Assembly: GCF_000745235.1 (NCBI RefSeq)
Contig: NZ_JQNL01000001.1
Span: 1,178,001 to 1,242,000 of the forward strand
Direction: 5' to 3'
From: Luteibacter mycovicinus
GTDB taxonomy: Bacteria; Pseudomonadota; Gammaproteobacteria; Xanthomonadales; Rhodanobacteraceae
Length of the DNA stretch: 64,000 bases
The stretch's first letter is position 1, and each line of letters starts with the position of its first letter. Shown here one piece after another: positions 1-9,264 of this stretch. Both the position numbers and the translations under genes were made by a program. The notes under the pieces were generated by a model. That model saw only the letters and a list, made by a program, of their open reading frames with translations, ran no database searches and was not told where the DNA came from.

Positions 1-1
1 G

Positions 2-418
2 CACATGGTCGAGCGCGACGGCGAGCCCATGACGTCCGCCGAAATGGCGGCGTGTGTGGATACCAACCCCGTCGTCATCCGGCGAAGCTTCGCCGGCCTG
101 CGTGAAGCCGGTATCGTCCAGTCGGACAAAGGCCACGGTGGCGGCTGGCGGCTGGCGCGAGCACCGCGCGAGGTCTCGCTCATGGACGTACAGCAGGCAC
201 TCGGCGGCCACATCGTAGCCGTCGCCGCCCGCGAGGAATCGCCCGGCTGCCTGGTCGAACGCGCGGTAGTCGACGCGGTCGACGATGCGTTGCTCGAAGC
301 AGAGCGCGTCGTTGAAGCCCGTCTGGCGAAGATCACCCTGGCCGACCTGGCAAAAGATGTCCGGCGAATCGCCAAAGCCACCGGCCACTCATTCGGAGCC
401 AACCACCATGTCGTATGA
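2..418 (+). CDS. Rrf2 family transcriptional regulator (5' end cut by the window)
   Basis: The reading frame is open at the left edge, so the first residues are missing; about 138 residues are visible. The segment TNPVVIRRSFAGLREAGIV followed by a GGGWRLAR wing is the winged-helix DNA-binding region typical of the YwnA-like branch of Rrf2 regulators. The three-cysteine Fe-S signature of IscR/NsrR is absent: only one Cys, in the SPGCLVE stretch, is present, so an Fe-S cofactor is unlikely. The stop overlaps the start of the downstream flavoprotein gene by 11 bases. It is therefore probably a local regulator of that gene, perhaps redox or thiol responsive (inference). Confidence 0.85.
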   Translation, partial: HMVERDGEPMTSAEMAACVDTNPVVIRRSFAGLREAGIVQSDKGHGGGWRLARAPREVSLMDVQQALGGHIVAVAAREESPGCLVERAVVDAVDDALLEAERVVEARLAKITLADLAKDVRRIAKATGHSFGANHHVV

Positions 419-1301
419 CGTGATCGTTATCGGCGGCAGCTTTGCGGGGCAAGCCGCTGCCATCCAGCTCGCACGCGCACGCCGTCGGGTACTTGTCATT
501 GACGCGGCAAAGCCAAGAAACCGTTTTGCAAAGGCCGCGCACGGTATCGTCGGCCACGATGGCAAGCCACCGCGCGCCATCGTTCAGGAGGCGACGCGCC
601 AGCTCCTGACCTACCCTACGGCCGGTTTCGTCGACGGCGAAGTCGTGAGCGCCAGGCGCATCGGTGACATCTTCGAGATCGCGCTTGCCGATGGGACCTG
701 CGAAACGACTAAGCGGCTGATCCTCGCCACCGGCGTCATCGATGAACTGCCTCCGCTGAAGGGCTTGTGGGAACGCTGGGGTAGCACGGTGATTCATTGC
801 CCTTATTGCCACGGCTATGAGGTAAGCGACCGCCTGCTCGGCTCATTGGCAACGTCGCCGCTGTCCGCTCATCAAGCCGCCATGCTGCCCGACTGGGGCC
901 CCACCACGTACTTCACCCAGGGCGAGTTCGAGCCCGACGAAGATCAGCTCACTCGCCTGCAGGCGCGAGGTGTCACGATCGAGCGCAGCCCCGTCGTCGC
1001 CCTGCACGGGGACGCGCCGGGCCTGACCGCGGTGGATCTGGCAGACGGAAGACGGCTGCCGATCGGGGCGTTGTTCGTCGCACCGCGCGTGCGGCCGTCG
1101 AGCCCGATGTTCGAGCAACTGGGCTGCGCGACGGAGGAAGGCCCGCTCGGACCTTACGTGCGCGTCGACGAGTGGAAGCAGACGTCGGTCCCGGGCGTCT
1201 ATTCCGCTGGCGACGTATCGACCGCCATGCACAACGCCAGCTTTGCGGTCGCCTCCGGTGTCACCGCGGGCGTCGGCGCGCACCAGTCACTGATGGCCTG
1301 A
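408..1301 (+). CDS. NAD(P)/FAD-dependent oxidoreductase, thioredoxin reductase-like
   Basis: A 297-residue flavoprotein of the thioredoxin-reductase fold. The N-terminal VIVIGGSFAG is the FAD-binding Rossmann motif, HCPYCHGYE near residue 130 holds a redox-active CxxC, and SAGDV near residue 268 is the second FAD-contact motif. The ATG at 408 was chosen because the FAD motif follows at once; an upstream in-frame ATG at 285 lies inside the Rrf2 gene. The usual GGGxxA NADPH motif after the CxxC is replaced by GSLATSPLSAHQA. The residue after the second Cys is His, not the Asp of TrxB, as in GliT/HlmI-type dithiol oxidases. The substrate is unknown. It overlaps the Rrf2 gene by 11 bp and is probably co-transcribed with it. 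Confidence 0.88.
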   Translation: MSYDVIVIGGSFAGQAAAIQLARARRRVLVIDAAKPRNRFAKAAHGIVGHDGKPPRAIVQEATRQLLTYPTAGFVDGEVVSARRIGDIFEIALADGTCETTKRLILATGVIDELPPLKGLWERWGSTVIHCPYCHGYEVSDRLLGSLATSPLSAHQAAMLPDWGPTTYFTQGEFEPDEDQLTRLQARGVTIERSPVVALHGDAPGLTAVDLADGRRLPIGALFVAPRVRPSSPMFEQLGCATEEGPLGPYVRVDEWKQTSVPGVYSAGDVSTAMHNASFAVASGVTAGVGAHQSLMA

Positions 1302-2540
1302 GCGACGCGACACGTCTTTTTCAATCACGCGACGACGGTGGTAGCGAACGCGACGGCGGAAACCGTCGACACTCCGAAGCGCCACCGTCTTCGCGGACGA
1401 GCGCGGTGCCCGAAAGACGCGGCCTGCCAGCTGGATGCCCCAGCGATCGAACGTGCGATCGAACACCATCGCGACGGCGATGACGACCGCGAAGGTCGCC
1501 GGGACGGTGAGCATCGCCGCGGTGACCGGATCGAGGGCCAGCCGCCCCGCCATGACGGTGAAAAACCAGGCCGAGAAGCTCAGCAGAATCGGCAGGTGGA
1601 CAAGGTAGAACGCATAAGAGATGCGCCCCATGAACTGCGCGGGCCGACTCTGCAATACACGGTCGAAGCTTCCGCAGCGGACGACGTATAGCAACAGAAT
1701 CCCGCCGACGACGTTGAAGAGTGCTTTGCGCTCGTTGTCCGCAAGCGGCAGCGCGTGCGTCCAGTCGTACCAGGGCGATACGTCGAAGCCACCGCAGATA
1801 ATCGCTCCGACGACGGCCAGGGCCAGCAGCGGTTTCGACGACGTGAGGCGTGCCTCGCCAACATGGCTGCCGGCAAGGAACGCCGTGTAGTACGGCCAGT
1901 CATGGGGAAAGAACCACGCGAGCAACGCCACCGCGAACGCGAAGTTGAGCGGCGCCGCACGCCCCGGCAGCGTCAATGAGCGATAGGCGAAGACGAACAT
2001 CGAGCCGAGCAGCTCGATCTTCATCGTCCAGAGGGTCGGATTGAAACGCGACCATCCACCGAGAATCGTGCCGTACGTACCATCGCGCAGCGCCTCGATG
2101 AAGTCCGGCGGCTTCTTCCAGAAATCAGCCAGCCAGGTCGAACCGGACAGGTGACCCGCCTCAACCGCGTGACTCCACCCCATCGCCATGACGAACCAGG
2201 CGAACATCACCGACCCGAAGATCGGTACGCCGAGGCGCAGGTAGCGACGCGACGCGCGCAACCGGAACGAGCCTGTATCGCCTGTGTCGATGAAGGACTT
2301 GGTCAGCACATACCCGCTGAGCACGAAGAAGATGCATACCGCGAACTCGCCGTTCCAAAGCACCGAAAGCGGCTGGAAGGCGATCACATGATCAACCACG
2401 CCACGCATGGCGTCCGGCGTGGTGGTATCCGGGTAGATCCAGGCGAAGCCGCCCGGCAGGAAAGCCAGGAAGAGATGGCACAAGAGCACGTTCACCGCGG
2501 CGAGACCGCGCAGGCCGTCGGCTGAGATGTCTTTACGCAT
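1287..2540 (-). CDS. Membrane acyltransferase, acyltransferase-3 (OafA/YrhL) family
   Basis: A 417-residue multi-pass inner-membrane protein. The N-terminus DGLRGLAAVNVLLCHLF carries the Arg and the catalytic-type His in the first helix that mark acyltransferase-3 proteins, and many hydrophobic helices follow to residue ~380. The ATG at 2540 has a good ribosome site (GGGAAGG about 4 bases upstream); a longer in-frame ORF reaching 2810 is out of character for the family. Such enzymes O-acylate surface polysaccharides, antibiotics or lipids; the acceptor cannot be told here. The 3' end overlaps the convergent flavoprotein gene by 15 bp. There is no polysaccharide cluster around it. Confidence 0.85.
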   Translation of the reverse strand: MRKDISADGLRGLAAVNVLLCHLFLAFLPGGFAWIYPDTTTPDAMRGVVDHVIAFQPLSVLWNGEFAVCIFFVLSGYVLTKSFIDTGDTGSFRLRASRRYLRLGVPIFGSVMFAWFVMAMGWSHAVEAGHLSGSTWLADFWKKPPDFIEALRDGTYGTILGGWSRFNPTLWTMKIELLGSMFVFAYRSLTLPGRAAPLNFAFAVALLAWFFPHDWPYYTAFLAGSHVGEARLTSSKPLLALAVVGAIICGGFDVSPWYDWTHALPLADNERKALFNVVGGILLLYVVRCGSFDRVLQSRPAQFMGRISYAFYLVHLPILLSFSAWFFTVMAGRLALDPVTAAMLTVPATFAVVIAVAMVFDRTFDRWGIQLAGRVFRAPRSSAKTVALRSVDGFRRRVRYHRRRVIEKDVSRRSGHQ

Positions 2541-2706
2541 CGACCTTCCCGCTGCAAAAAGGTCATGGAAACAAGCCCCGGTTGGCCGTACGGTGAACGC
2601 AGGTTCTTCCGTTCGGGCTGGCTTTGGGAAGATGACGGTCGCGTGAGGACTTGCGGAGCAGGCCGACGCCCGGCAAGAATCGGCCATCGATGCCGGGGGA
2701 TACACC

Positions 2707-3747
2707 ATGCGCCGCCTGATAGCCGCCGTGACTTTCACGTTTGCCGCGCTCTGTGCCTTTGCCGACTCGCCGGCCTCACAGACCGCGCCAGCTTCGTATT
2801 TCGACAACACCGGACGCGACGACGTGCTCTCGGGCGGTCAGAAGTCGATCGTCATCGATACGCCCAAAGGCAAGTTCAAGGTCTGGACCAAGCGCGTCGG
2901 CAACAATCCGACGATCAAGGTTCTGCTCCTGCACGGCGGGCCGGGCGCCACGCACGAGTATTTCGAGGCGTTCGACAGCTACTTCCCCGGCGCCGGCATC
3001 GAGTATTACTACTACGACCAGCTGGGTTCGGCCTTCAGCGACAAACCCACCGATGAATCACTGTGGGAAATTCCCCGTTTCGTCGACGAAGTGGAGCAGG
3101 TCCGCCGGGCGCTTCACCTGGACAAGGATAACTTCTACCTCCTCGGCCATTCCTGGGGCGGCGTGCTTGCGATCGAGTACGCGCTCAAGTACCCGCAGCA
3201 CCTCAAGGGCCTGATCATCTCCAACATGGTCGACAGCATCCCCGCGTACAACGAGTACGCGAACAAGGTGCTCATGCCCGCTATGGACCAGAAGAAGCTC
3301 GCCCAGGTCAAGCGCATGGAGGCGGAGAATAAGACTGCCGACCCCGCCTACATGGCACTGCTGATGCCGATGCACTATGAGCAGCACGTGCTGCGCATGC
3401 CGGCCGACCAGTGGCCCGAGCCCGTGGAGCGCGCGTTCGGCCACATCAACGAGCAGATCTACGTGTCGATGCAGGGCCCCAGCGAACTCGGTGCCAGCGG
3501 CAAGCTGCTGCACTGGGACCGCAGCAATGACCTGAAGAACATCAGGGTGCCGACTCTGGTCATCGGCGCCCGTTACGACACGATGGACCCCAGGTACATG
3601 GAAGCCATGGCGAAGAAGATGCCGGACGCGCGCTTCCTGCTCTGCCCCAGGGGCGCGCATATGGCGATGTACGACGACCAGACCACGTACTTCACGGGGC
3701 TGATCGGATTCCTGAAGGACGTGGACGCGGGTAAACCCCTTCGCTGA
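2707..3747 (+). CDS. Secreted proline iminopeptidase-family alpha/beta hydrolase
   Basis: A 346-residue protein with an N-terminal signal peptide (MRRLIAAVTFTFAALCAFA, cleaved near residue 20). HGGPG is the oxyanion-hole motif of proline iminopeptidases, GHSWGG carries the nucleophile Ser, and YDTMDP and GAHMAM supply the acid and His. These aminopeptidases release N-terminal proline or short substrates; the signal peptide places this one in the periplasm or outside the cell. A GGGGGA ribosome site precedes the ATG. It is divergent from the acyltransferase across a 166-bp gap and stands alone. The family assignment is firm, the exact substrate is not. Confidence 0.88.
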   Translation: MRRLIAAVTFTFAALCAFADSPASQTAPASYFDNTGRDDVLSGGQKSIVIDTPKGKFKVWTKRVGNNPTIKVLLLHGGPGATHEYFEAFDSYFPGAGIEYYYYDQLGSAFSDKPTDESLWEIPRFVDEVEQVRRALHLDKDNFYLLGHSWGGVLAIEYALKYPQHLKGLIISNMVDSIPAYNEYANKVLMPAMDQKKLAQVKRMEAENKTADPAYMALLMPMHYEQHVLRMPADQWPEPVERAFGHINEQIYVSMQGPSELGASGKLLHWDRSNDLKNIRVPTLVIGARYDTMDPRYMEAMAKKMPDARFLLCPRGAHMAMYDDQTTYFTGLIGFLKDVDAGKPLR

Positions 3748-3846
3748 GGACGTGGTCCTTCGGCAGTCTTCGCTCCTGAGACGGCTTTCTGGCAACATCA
3801 CCCGGTTAACGACGCGCTGATGCGCGCCAGCCGGACAGCCAAACCC

Positions 3847-6087
3847 ATGAATCTGCAAGCCAATTACGAACAGATCCCGCTCAAGGACTACGCCGAGCGG
3901 GCCTATCTCGACTATTCCATGTATGTGGTGCTGGATCGCGCCCTGCCCTTCGTGGGCGACGGCCTGAAGCCGGTCCAGCGCCGCATCATCTACGCCATGA
4001 GCGAACTGGCGCTGGGCGCCACCGCCAAGCCGAAGAAGTCGGCCCGCACCATCGGCGACGTCATCGGCAAGTTCCATCCCCATGGCGACTCGGCGTGCTA
4101 CGAGGCGATGGTCCTCATGGCCCAGCCGTTCTCGTATCGCTACCCGCTGGTCGACGGCCACGGCAACTTCGGCTCGCCGGACGATCCGAAGAGCTTCGCC
4201 GCCATGCGGTACACGGAGTCGCGCCTGACGCCTATCGCCGAGGTCCTGCTCTCCGAGCTGGGCCACGGCACAGTCGACTGGGTACCGAACTTCGACGGCA
4301 CCATGAACGAGCCCTCGTGGCTCCCGGCTCGCGTCCCGCACGTGCTGCTCAACGGCTCCATGGGCATCGCGGTCGGCATGGCCACCGACATCCCTCCGCA
4401 CAACCTGCGCGAGGTAGCCAGCGCCTGTATCCGCCTGCTCGACGACCCCGACGCGACGATTGCCGACCTCTGCGAGCACGTACAGGGGCCGGACTACCCG
4501 ACCGACGCCGAGATCATCACGCCACGCCGTGAACTCGCCGCCATGTACCAGAACGGTACCGGCTCGGTGCGCGCGCGTGCCGTCTACGTGCGTGACGAGG
4601 GCAACATCGTCATCACGGCGCTGCCGCACCAGGTGTCGCCTTCCAAGATCCTCGAGCAGATCGCCGCGCAGATGCGCGCGAAGAAACTGCCGATGATCGA
4701 AGACCTGCGCGACGAGTCCGATCACGAGAACCCGATCCGCCTCGTCCTCGTGCCGCGCTCCAGCCGTGTCGACGTCGAAGAAATGATGCAGCACCTCTTC
4801 GCCACGACGGATCTGGAGAAGAGCTTCCGCGTCAACATGAACATGATCGGCCTCGACGGCCGGCCGCAGGTGAAGGATCTGAAAATGATCCTGAGCGAGT
4901 GGCTGCGTTTCCGTACCGATACGGTCACGCGCCGGCTCACTCATCGTCTGGGCCGCGTCGAGCGTCGCCTTCACCTGCTCGAAGCGCTGCGCATCGCTTA
5001 TCTCAACATCGACGAAGTCATCCGCATCGTCCGTACGGAGGACGAGCCGAAGCCGGTGCTCATGGAGCGCTTCCGTCTCGATGACGAACAGGCCGACTAC
5101 ATCCTCGAAACCAAGCTGCGCCAGCTGGCCCGCCTGGAAGAATTCAAACTCAACGAAGAGCGCGACAAGCTCGAAGAAGAGCGCGCGCGCATCAACGTGC
5201 TGCTGAAGTCGCCGGCCAAGCTGAAGAGCCTGATCAAGGAAGAACTGCGCGGCGACGCCGAGAAGTTCGGCGATGAGCGCCGCTCGCCCCTGATCGAGCG
5301 CAGCGTGGCCCAGGCCCTGGACGAGAGCGCGCTGGTCGCCTCCGAGCCGGTCACCGTCGTCCTGTCGCAGAAGGGCTGGGTACGTGCCGGCAAGGGCCAC
5401 GAGATCGATGGCGAAGCGTTGTCCTACCGCGACGGCGACAGTCTGCTGGCGATCTCGCGTGCGCGCACCACGCAGCAGGTCGCCTTCATCGACTCGACCG
5501 GTCGCGCCTACGCCACGGCGGCACATACGCTGCCTTCCGCACGCGGCAATGGCGAGCCGCTGACCGGGCGTTTCAGTCCACCTGCCGGCGCCCGCTTCGA
5601 CGCGGTGGTCACCGCCGACAACGACACCCGCATCGTCCTTGCCACGGACTTCGGCTACGGCTTCGTGACGCGTTTCGAGGCGCTCACGGGTCGCCAGAAG
5701 GCGGGCAAGCAGATCATCAGCCTGAGCGATGGCGCGCGCGTGCTCGCCCCGGCGATCACCGCGGACCCGTCGCGCGACCGTATCGTGGTCGTCACCGGCG
5801 AAGGCCACCTGCTCATGTTCTCGGTGGCCGAGCTGCCGGAACTGGACAAGGGCAAGGGCAACAAGCTGATCGAGATTCCGAAGGCCAAGCTGGCCTCGGG
5901 CGAGGAACGCGTCGTTGGCGTGGCCGTTGTCACCGAAGGCAAGGGCGAGGTCACGCTGTATGCGGGACAACGCAAGCTGACGCTGAAGTGGGCCGATCTG
6001 GTCGAGTACGGCGGCAGCCGTGCCACTCGCGGCGGCGTGCTGCCGCGCGGACTGCGTCGCGTGGAGCGGATCGAAACCACCGGTTGA
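3847..6087 (+). CDS. parC: DNA topoisomerase IV subunit A
   Basis: A 746-residue GyrA/ParC-family enzyme, close to the 752 of E. coli ParC. It breaks and rejoins double-stranded DNA to decatenate daughter chromosomes, with ParE. It begins [20 protein letters not shown] as ParC does; [10 protein letters not shown] contains the catalytic Tyr. The quinolone region reads [12 protein letters not shown], with the wild-type Ser and Glu that correspond to S80 and E84 of E. coli, so no target resistance change is visible there. The shorter C-terminal propeller and lack of an acidic tail fit ParC rather than GyrA. An alternative ATG at 3820 adds nine residues; neither has a strong ribosome site. parE is not in the window. 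Confidence 0.95.
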   Translation: MNLQANYEQIPLKDYAERAYLDYSMYVVLDRALPFVGDGLKPVQRRIIYAMSELALGATAKPKKSARTIGDVIGKFHPHGDSACYEAMVLMAQPFSYRYPLVDGHGNFGSPDDPKSFAAMRYTESRLTPIAEVLLSELGHGTVDWVPNFDGTMNEPSWLPARVPHVLLNGSMGIAVGMATDIPPHNLREVASACIRLLDDPDATIADLCEHVQGPDYPTDAEIITPRRELAAMYQNGTGSVRARAVYVRDEGNIVITALPHQVSPSKILEQIAAQMRAKKLPMIEDLRDESDHENPIRLVLVPRSSRVDVEEMMQHLFATTDLEKSFRVNMNMIGLDGRPQVKDLKMILSEWLRFRTDTVTRRLTHRLGRVERRLHLLEALRIAYLNIDEVIRIVRTEDEPKPVLMERFRLDDEQADYILETKLRQLARLEEFKLNEERDKLEEERARINVLLKSPAKLKSLIKEELRGDAEKFGDERRSPLIERSVAQALDESALVASEPVTVVLSQKGWVRAGKGHEIDGEALSYRDGDSLLAISRARTTQQVAFIDSTGRAYATAAHTLPSARGNGEPLTGRFSPPAGARFDAVVTADNDTRIVLATDFGYGFVTRFEALTGRQKAGKQIISLSDGARVLAPAITADPSRDRIVVVTGEGHLLMFSVAELPELDKGKGNKLIEIPKAKLASGEERVVGVAVVTEGKGEVTLYAGQRKLTLKWADLVEYGGSRATRGGVLPRGLRRVERIETTG

Positions 6088-6104
6088 TCGGGTGATTTCG
6101 TGAA

Positions 6105-6139
6105 CCCGGCGGGCCGCGGTTGAATGCGGCCCTGCCGGG
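6105..6139. terminator. GC-rich stem-loop between convergent parC and NUDIX gene
   Basis: A 13/14-base near-perfect inverted repeat (CCCGGCGGGCCGC paired with GCGGCCCTGCCGGG, one bulge) surrounds an 8-base loop. It sits between the two facing stop codons. No T-run follows on either strand, so intrinsic termination is uncertain; it may simply protect the 3' ends. Confidence 0.4.
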
Positions 6140-6169
6140 GCCATCGCCATCAGGGCCGGCGATACGGCT

Positions 6170-6658
6170 CTAGAGCCGGGTGACACTCCAGGACACCATC
6201 CGCCCGTCCTTGTACGGCATCACCCCGTGAAACGGCCGCGGGTCGTCATCGAAGACCAGCGGCAGGAAGTGACGGTCGCCTTCCCACATCGGCAGGGCGT
6301 CCAGCCCATCCACCGGCACCCACTCGAGCGCACCCTCGGGGTTGGACTCCATCGGCGTGCCGCTATAGCGGTCGATGATGAAGATGAAACCCAGCCAGTC
6401 CTCGCCGTGCTTGCCGAAGCCCGGCCAGTTCAGCGTGCCGCGCAGACGCATTTCCTGGCATTCGATGCCCGCCTCCTCGAGGATTTCGCGGCGCATGCAG
6501 GCGGCGATATCTTCGCCGGGTTCCATCTTTCCGCCGAGGCCGTTGTACTTGCCCAGGTGGTGATCGTCCTTGCGGGCGTTGCGATGGATCATGAGCACAC
6601 GCTGGCCGTCTGGCGAGAGCACGTAGCCGAGCGTGGCGACGATGGGCGTATAGGGCAT
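6170..6658 (-). CDS. NUDIX hydrolase, MutT / 8-oxo-dGTP diphosphatase-like
   Basis: A 162-residue protein with a complete Nudix box, GGKMEPGEDIAACMRREI then LEEAGI, at about residues 40-63; its Glu residues bind the catalytic Mg. It cleaves nucleoside diphosphate-X compounds. The N-terminus (IVATLGYVLSPDGQRVLMIHR) and the C-terminal half resemble the MutT/MTH1-like group that hydrolyses oxidised purine nucleotides, but the substrate is inferred. It is convergent with parC and has no co-directional partner. Confidence 0.88.
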   Translation of the reverse strand: MPYTPIVATLGYVLSPDGQRVLMIHRNARKDDHHLGKYNGLGGKMEPGEDIAACMRREILEEAGIECQEMRLRGTLNWPGFGKHGEDWLGFIFIIDRYSGTPMESNPEGALEWVPVDGLDALPMWEGDRHFLPLVFDDDPRPFHGVMPYKDGRMVSWSVTRL

Positions 6659-6762
6659 GGCGATGACGCTACCGGGGAAAAACCCGGGAGTTTACGCCCT
6701 CCGGACGCGAAGACGCCGTCTGGCCCCTTGCGCCGCCCGTCCGACCCGGCGACCATCGGCGC

Positions 6763-7575
6763 ATGCCCCACCCGTCTCTTCCCCGCGTGACCCCCGCTTT
6801 CCTCCTCCGCGCCATGGTCGCCGCCGCCGTCACCGCGTCAGCCATGGGCTGTGCGCCGGCCGCCGATGCCGTCGACAGCCGCGAGGTGGTGTTCGACAGC
6901 CAGTCGTACTTCGCCGTCACCGTCGACACCCGGCAGGAAGACATCGAACTGCACTGGCGCAACCCCGACACCGCCCAGCCCTTCGGCAGCATCGAGGCAC
7001 TGAAGACCTGGACCACGAGCAAGGGCCGGCCGCTGTCGTTCGCGACCAACGCGGGCATCTACGATCGCGACTACAAGCCGCTGGGCCTCTACGTCGAAGA
7101 CGGCAAGGCGCTGGTCCCGCTCAACCTCGCTCATGGCAATCCGCGCTCCGGCAACTTTTCGCTGCTGCCCAACGGTGTCTTCGCCGTCTATGACGACGGC
7201 AGTGTCGAGGTGCGCACGACGGAAGCCTTCAGGGCCGCCGCGCGCAAACCGCGCTGGGCGACGCAGTCGGGACCGATGCTGGTGATCGACGGCGAGGTCA
7301 ACACGCAGTTCGACAACGGATCGGACAGCATGAAGTGGCGTAGCGGCGTCTGCGCGAAGTCATCGCATGAGGCCGTCTTCGTCGTCAGCCGGGCGCCCGT
7401 GAACTTCCACAGTTTCGCCCGGCTGTTCCGCGACGAACTGGGCTGCCGGGACGCGCTGTTTCTCGATGGAACCATCTCGCAGGCGTTCACCCCGGATGAC
7501 GGCTACGCCGGTGCGCCCGCCTTCATGACCAAGCCCTACGCGGGCATGGTCGCGGTGTTCCCCAAGGGCCGATAA
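6763..7575 (+). CDS. Phosphodiester glycosidase (DUF2233/NAGPA domain) protein
   Basis: A 270-residue exported protein. A signal peptide runs to about residue 30, and SAMGC could be a weak lipobox, so it may be a periplasmic lipoprotein. The core (ATNAGIYDRDYKPLGLYVEDGK, then TQSGPMLVIDGEV, then DALFLDGTISQAF) matches the DUF2233 family, which shares its fold with the enzyme that uncovers mannose-6-phosphate by removing GlcNAc from a phosphodiester. Bacterial members are mostly uncharacterised. No strong ribosome site precedes the ATG; a GTG at 6787 is an alternative. Its stop lies 2 bases from the stop of the convergent downstream gene. Confidence 0.82.
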   Translation: MPHPSLPRVTPAFLLRAMVAAAVTASAMGCAPAADAVDSREVVFDSQSYFAVTVDTRQEDIELHWRNPDTAQPFGSIEALKTWTTSKGRPLSFATNAGIYDRDYKPLGLYVEDGKALVPLNLAHGNPRSGNFSLLPNGVFAVYDDGSVEVRTTEAFRAAARKPRWATQSGPMLVIDGEVNTQFDNGSDSMKWRSGVCAKSSHEAVFVVSRAPVNFHSFARLFRDELGCRDALFLDGTISQAFTPDDGYAGAPAFMTKPYAGMVAVFPKGR

Positions 7576-7577
7576 CC

Positions 7578-9164
7578 CTAGCGATAAGGCAGACTGACGG
7601 TCATGCCGTCCGACCACCCGACACGCGCCTTCGCACGGTAGGTCGGGTCGTACGACAGCTGATACGAGGTGCAGGCCGGCCCATTGGCGCAGGTGTTCAG
7701 TCCGGCCTCGTACACCACGTGGTACGGGAGCTGGCGCCCTTCGTTGCCGGTCAGCGGAATCTCCCAGACGATTTCGTGCCGGGGATTGAGCGTCGAGGCC
7801 AGAGCGGTGACGTCGGCCAGGCTTCCATGGTATCGGCGCGCCAGTATCCACTGGAACAGCGCCGGTACGTCGGGCGTCCACCACGTGCTGCGATAGGACT
7901 CGTTGACGGCGCTGCTCCGCACGCGTACGAGAGGCAGGTCGATGCCCGCCGACGTGGCTTCGGTCCGCATCAGGTTGAAACCGAAGGTCATGGAGATGCC
8001 CTGCTTGCCCTCCGAATCCATCGAGCGCGAGAATTTGACCTCGCCGCCGAATGCCCAGCTTTCGCCGAAGGACACGTTGACGTTACCGCCCGACGAATCC
8101 TGCGGATAAAGCTTGCGGAGTACCGGAGACACCGGGCAGTCGTCCGGCCGGAAGGCGCGTGGCGCGTCACACCGGAAGACATGGGTATCGCCGGTCGCCG
8201 GAAACGTCGAGTTCAGCGGCCACGCGGTGACGACATCGCGGTGTTCGATGCTGCCCCAGCCCGAATGGATCGCCACGTCCATCAGATAACGGAGTTCGTT
8301 CCGCGACGGGTCGAGGAAGGCGTGGAAACCGTCGCGCCGGGTGAACCCGGTTCCGGCGCCGTCGCCCAGCGTCTTGGCCCATAGCAGGTAGCTTGCCGTG
8401 CCGCCCTGCGTCTGATCCTCACGACGGATCAGCGCCCATTCGGTCGCCAGCGTCAGACGGGGCACATCGGACGAGGCGAACGGTTCGATGGTGAACTGCG
8501 GTGCCTCCGCACGGTGCAGCGACAACGTCCCGTACTGGCACCAGCGACGGACCTCGCGGCGGAAATCGTGACGCTCCTCCGAGCTGGGCAGGCGCCCGTC
8601 GAACAGGACGCGCAGCATTTCGCGACTGAAGCTGCGGCACACCGATGAAGGCGATGTGGCGAGGACGCGGAAGTCGACGTGTCGTCCTTCGCGCGGGGCG
8701 GCAGCGAGCGGGGCGGCAGCGCGCGGGGCGGCAGCGAGCGGGGCGGCAGCGAGCGGGGCGGCAGCGCGCGGGGCGGCAGCGCGCGGGGTCCGACGGGCGG
8801 CAGGCAGGGGATCGTCCCACGGCCAGCGCGAGAGTGCGGCCTTGCGCGCCGCATCGTCCTCACTGTTCAGACCGAAGATGCCCAGCCCCGTGGCGGCGTC
8901 GAGGAGGATCGTGTTCGTTTCCGGCCATACGCGGACGAACGATGGCCGCATGCGCGCGAGGACGTCCGGAGACCCGGCCAGCGCGATCCGACCGCCCTCG
9001 CCGACGAGCCTGTCCAGGAGACCTCGCACGACGTCCGGCGTATCGGTCGCCTCGACGGTCAGGATCGTCACGGATGGAACGCTGACCTCATCGACCGAGA
9101 GGGCGAATCCGGGGAGTGGCGCCAGGGCGCATAGCAGCGCGGATGCCACGAAGCAGTGCCTCAT
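7578..9164 (-). CDS. Secreted protein of unknown function with AAAP repeats; possible beta-barrel toxin-like fold
   Basis: A 528-residue protein that I cannot place in a family with certainty. The start at 9164 is supported by AAGGAAGA upstream and an immediate signal peptide (MRHCFVASALLCALAPLPGFA). Residues ~25-125 form an alpha/beta-looking region, ~126-162 are an Ala/Pro/Arg/Leu linker of five-residue repeats, and the remaining ~365 residues are beta-rich, with alternating polar and hydrophobic stretches (NVNVSFGESWAFGGEVKF, then KQGISMTFGFNLM) and several Cys. The layout (signal, pro-like region, then a beta-rich body with a Gly/Ser-rich possible stem) recalls leukocidin/cytolysin-type pore formers such as Vibrio HlyA, but no diagnostic motif is visible. 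Convergent with the DUF2233 gene; nothing nearby suggests an operon. Confidence 0.7.
   Translation of the reverse strand: MRHCFVASALLCALAPLPGFALSVDEVSVPSVTILTVEATDTPDVVRGLLDRLVGEGGRIALAGSPDVLARMRPSFVRVWPETNTILLDAATGLGIFGLNSEDDAARKAALSRWPWDDPLPAARRTPRAAAPRAAAPLAAAPLAAAPRAAAPLAAAPREGRHVDFRVLATSPSSVCRSFSREMLRVLFDGRLPSSEERHDFRREVRRWCQYGTLSLHRAEAPQFTIEPFASSDVPRLTLATEWALIRREDQTQGGTASYLLWAKTLGDGAGTGFTRRDGFHAFLDPSRNELRYLMDVAIHSGWGSIEHRDVVTAWPLNSTFPATGDTHVFRCDAPRAFRPDDCPVSPVLRKLYPQDSSGGNVNVSFGESWAFGGEVKFSRSMDSEGKQGISMTFGFNLMRTEATSAGIDLPLVRVRSSAVNESYRSTWWTPDVPALFQWILARRYHGSLADVTALASTLNPRHEIVWEIPLTGNEGRQLPYHVVYEAGLNTCANGPACTSYQLSYDPTYRAKARVGWSDGMTVSLPYR
8696..8785. repeat. Six tandem 15-bp units encoding an AAAP(R/L) pentapeptide
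   Basis: Six in-frame copies of GGGCGGCAGCGMGCG lie head to tail, differing only at the A/C position, with degenerate edges on both sides. On the minus strand they encode Ala-Ala-Ala-Pro followed by Arg or Leu, forming a flexible linker in the secreted protein. The unit is a multiple of three, so copy number can change without a frameshift; this is a likely variable-number locus. Confidence 0.9.
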
Positions 9165-9264
9165 GCTGTTCTTCCTTGAACGGTTGGGTGGCGAATGCTC
9201 GCACCCGAAAGGCGCACACGCTGCCCGCGACCGACACATCCGGGTGTCGGCGAGAGGCCTCAGC

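Noticed and set aside
3058..6186. A 1042-codon open frame on the minus strand across parC
   Set aside because: It is the antisense shadow of parC in high-GC codon usage; the predicted protein is His/Arg/Asp-rich without domains, and parC is certain.
8696..8785. Possible CRISPR array
   Set aside because: Units are 15 bp, contiguous, without spacers and in frame in a coding region; this is a coding tandem repeat.
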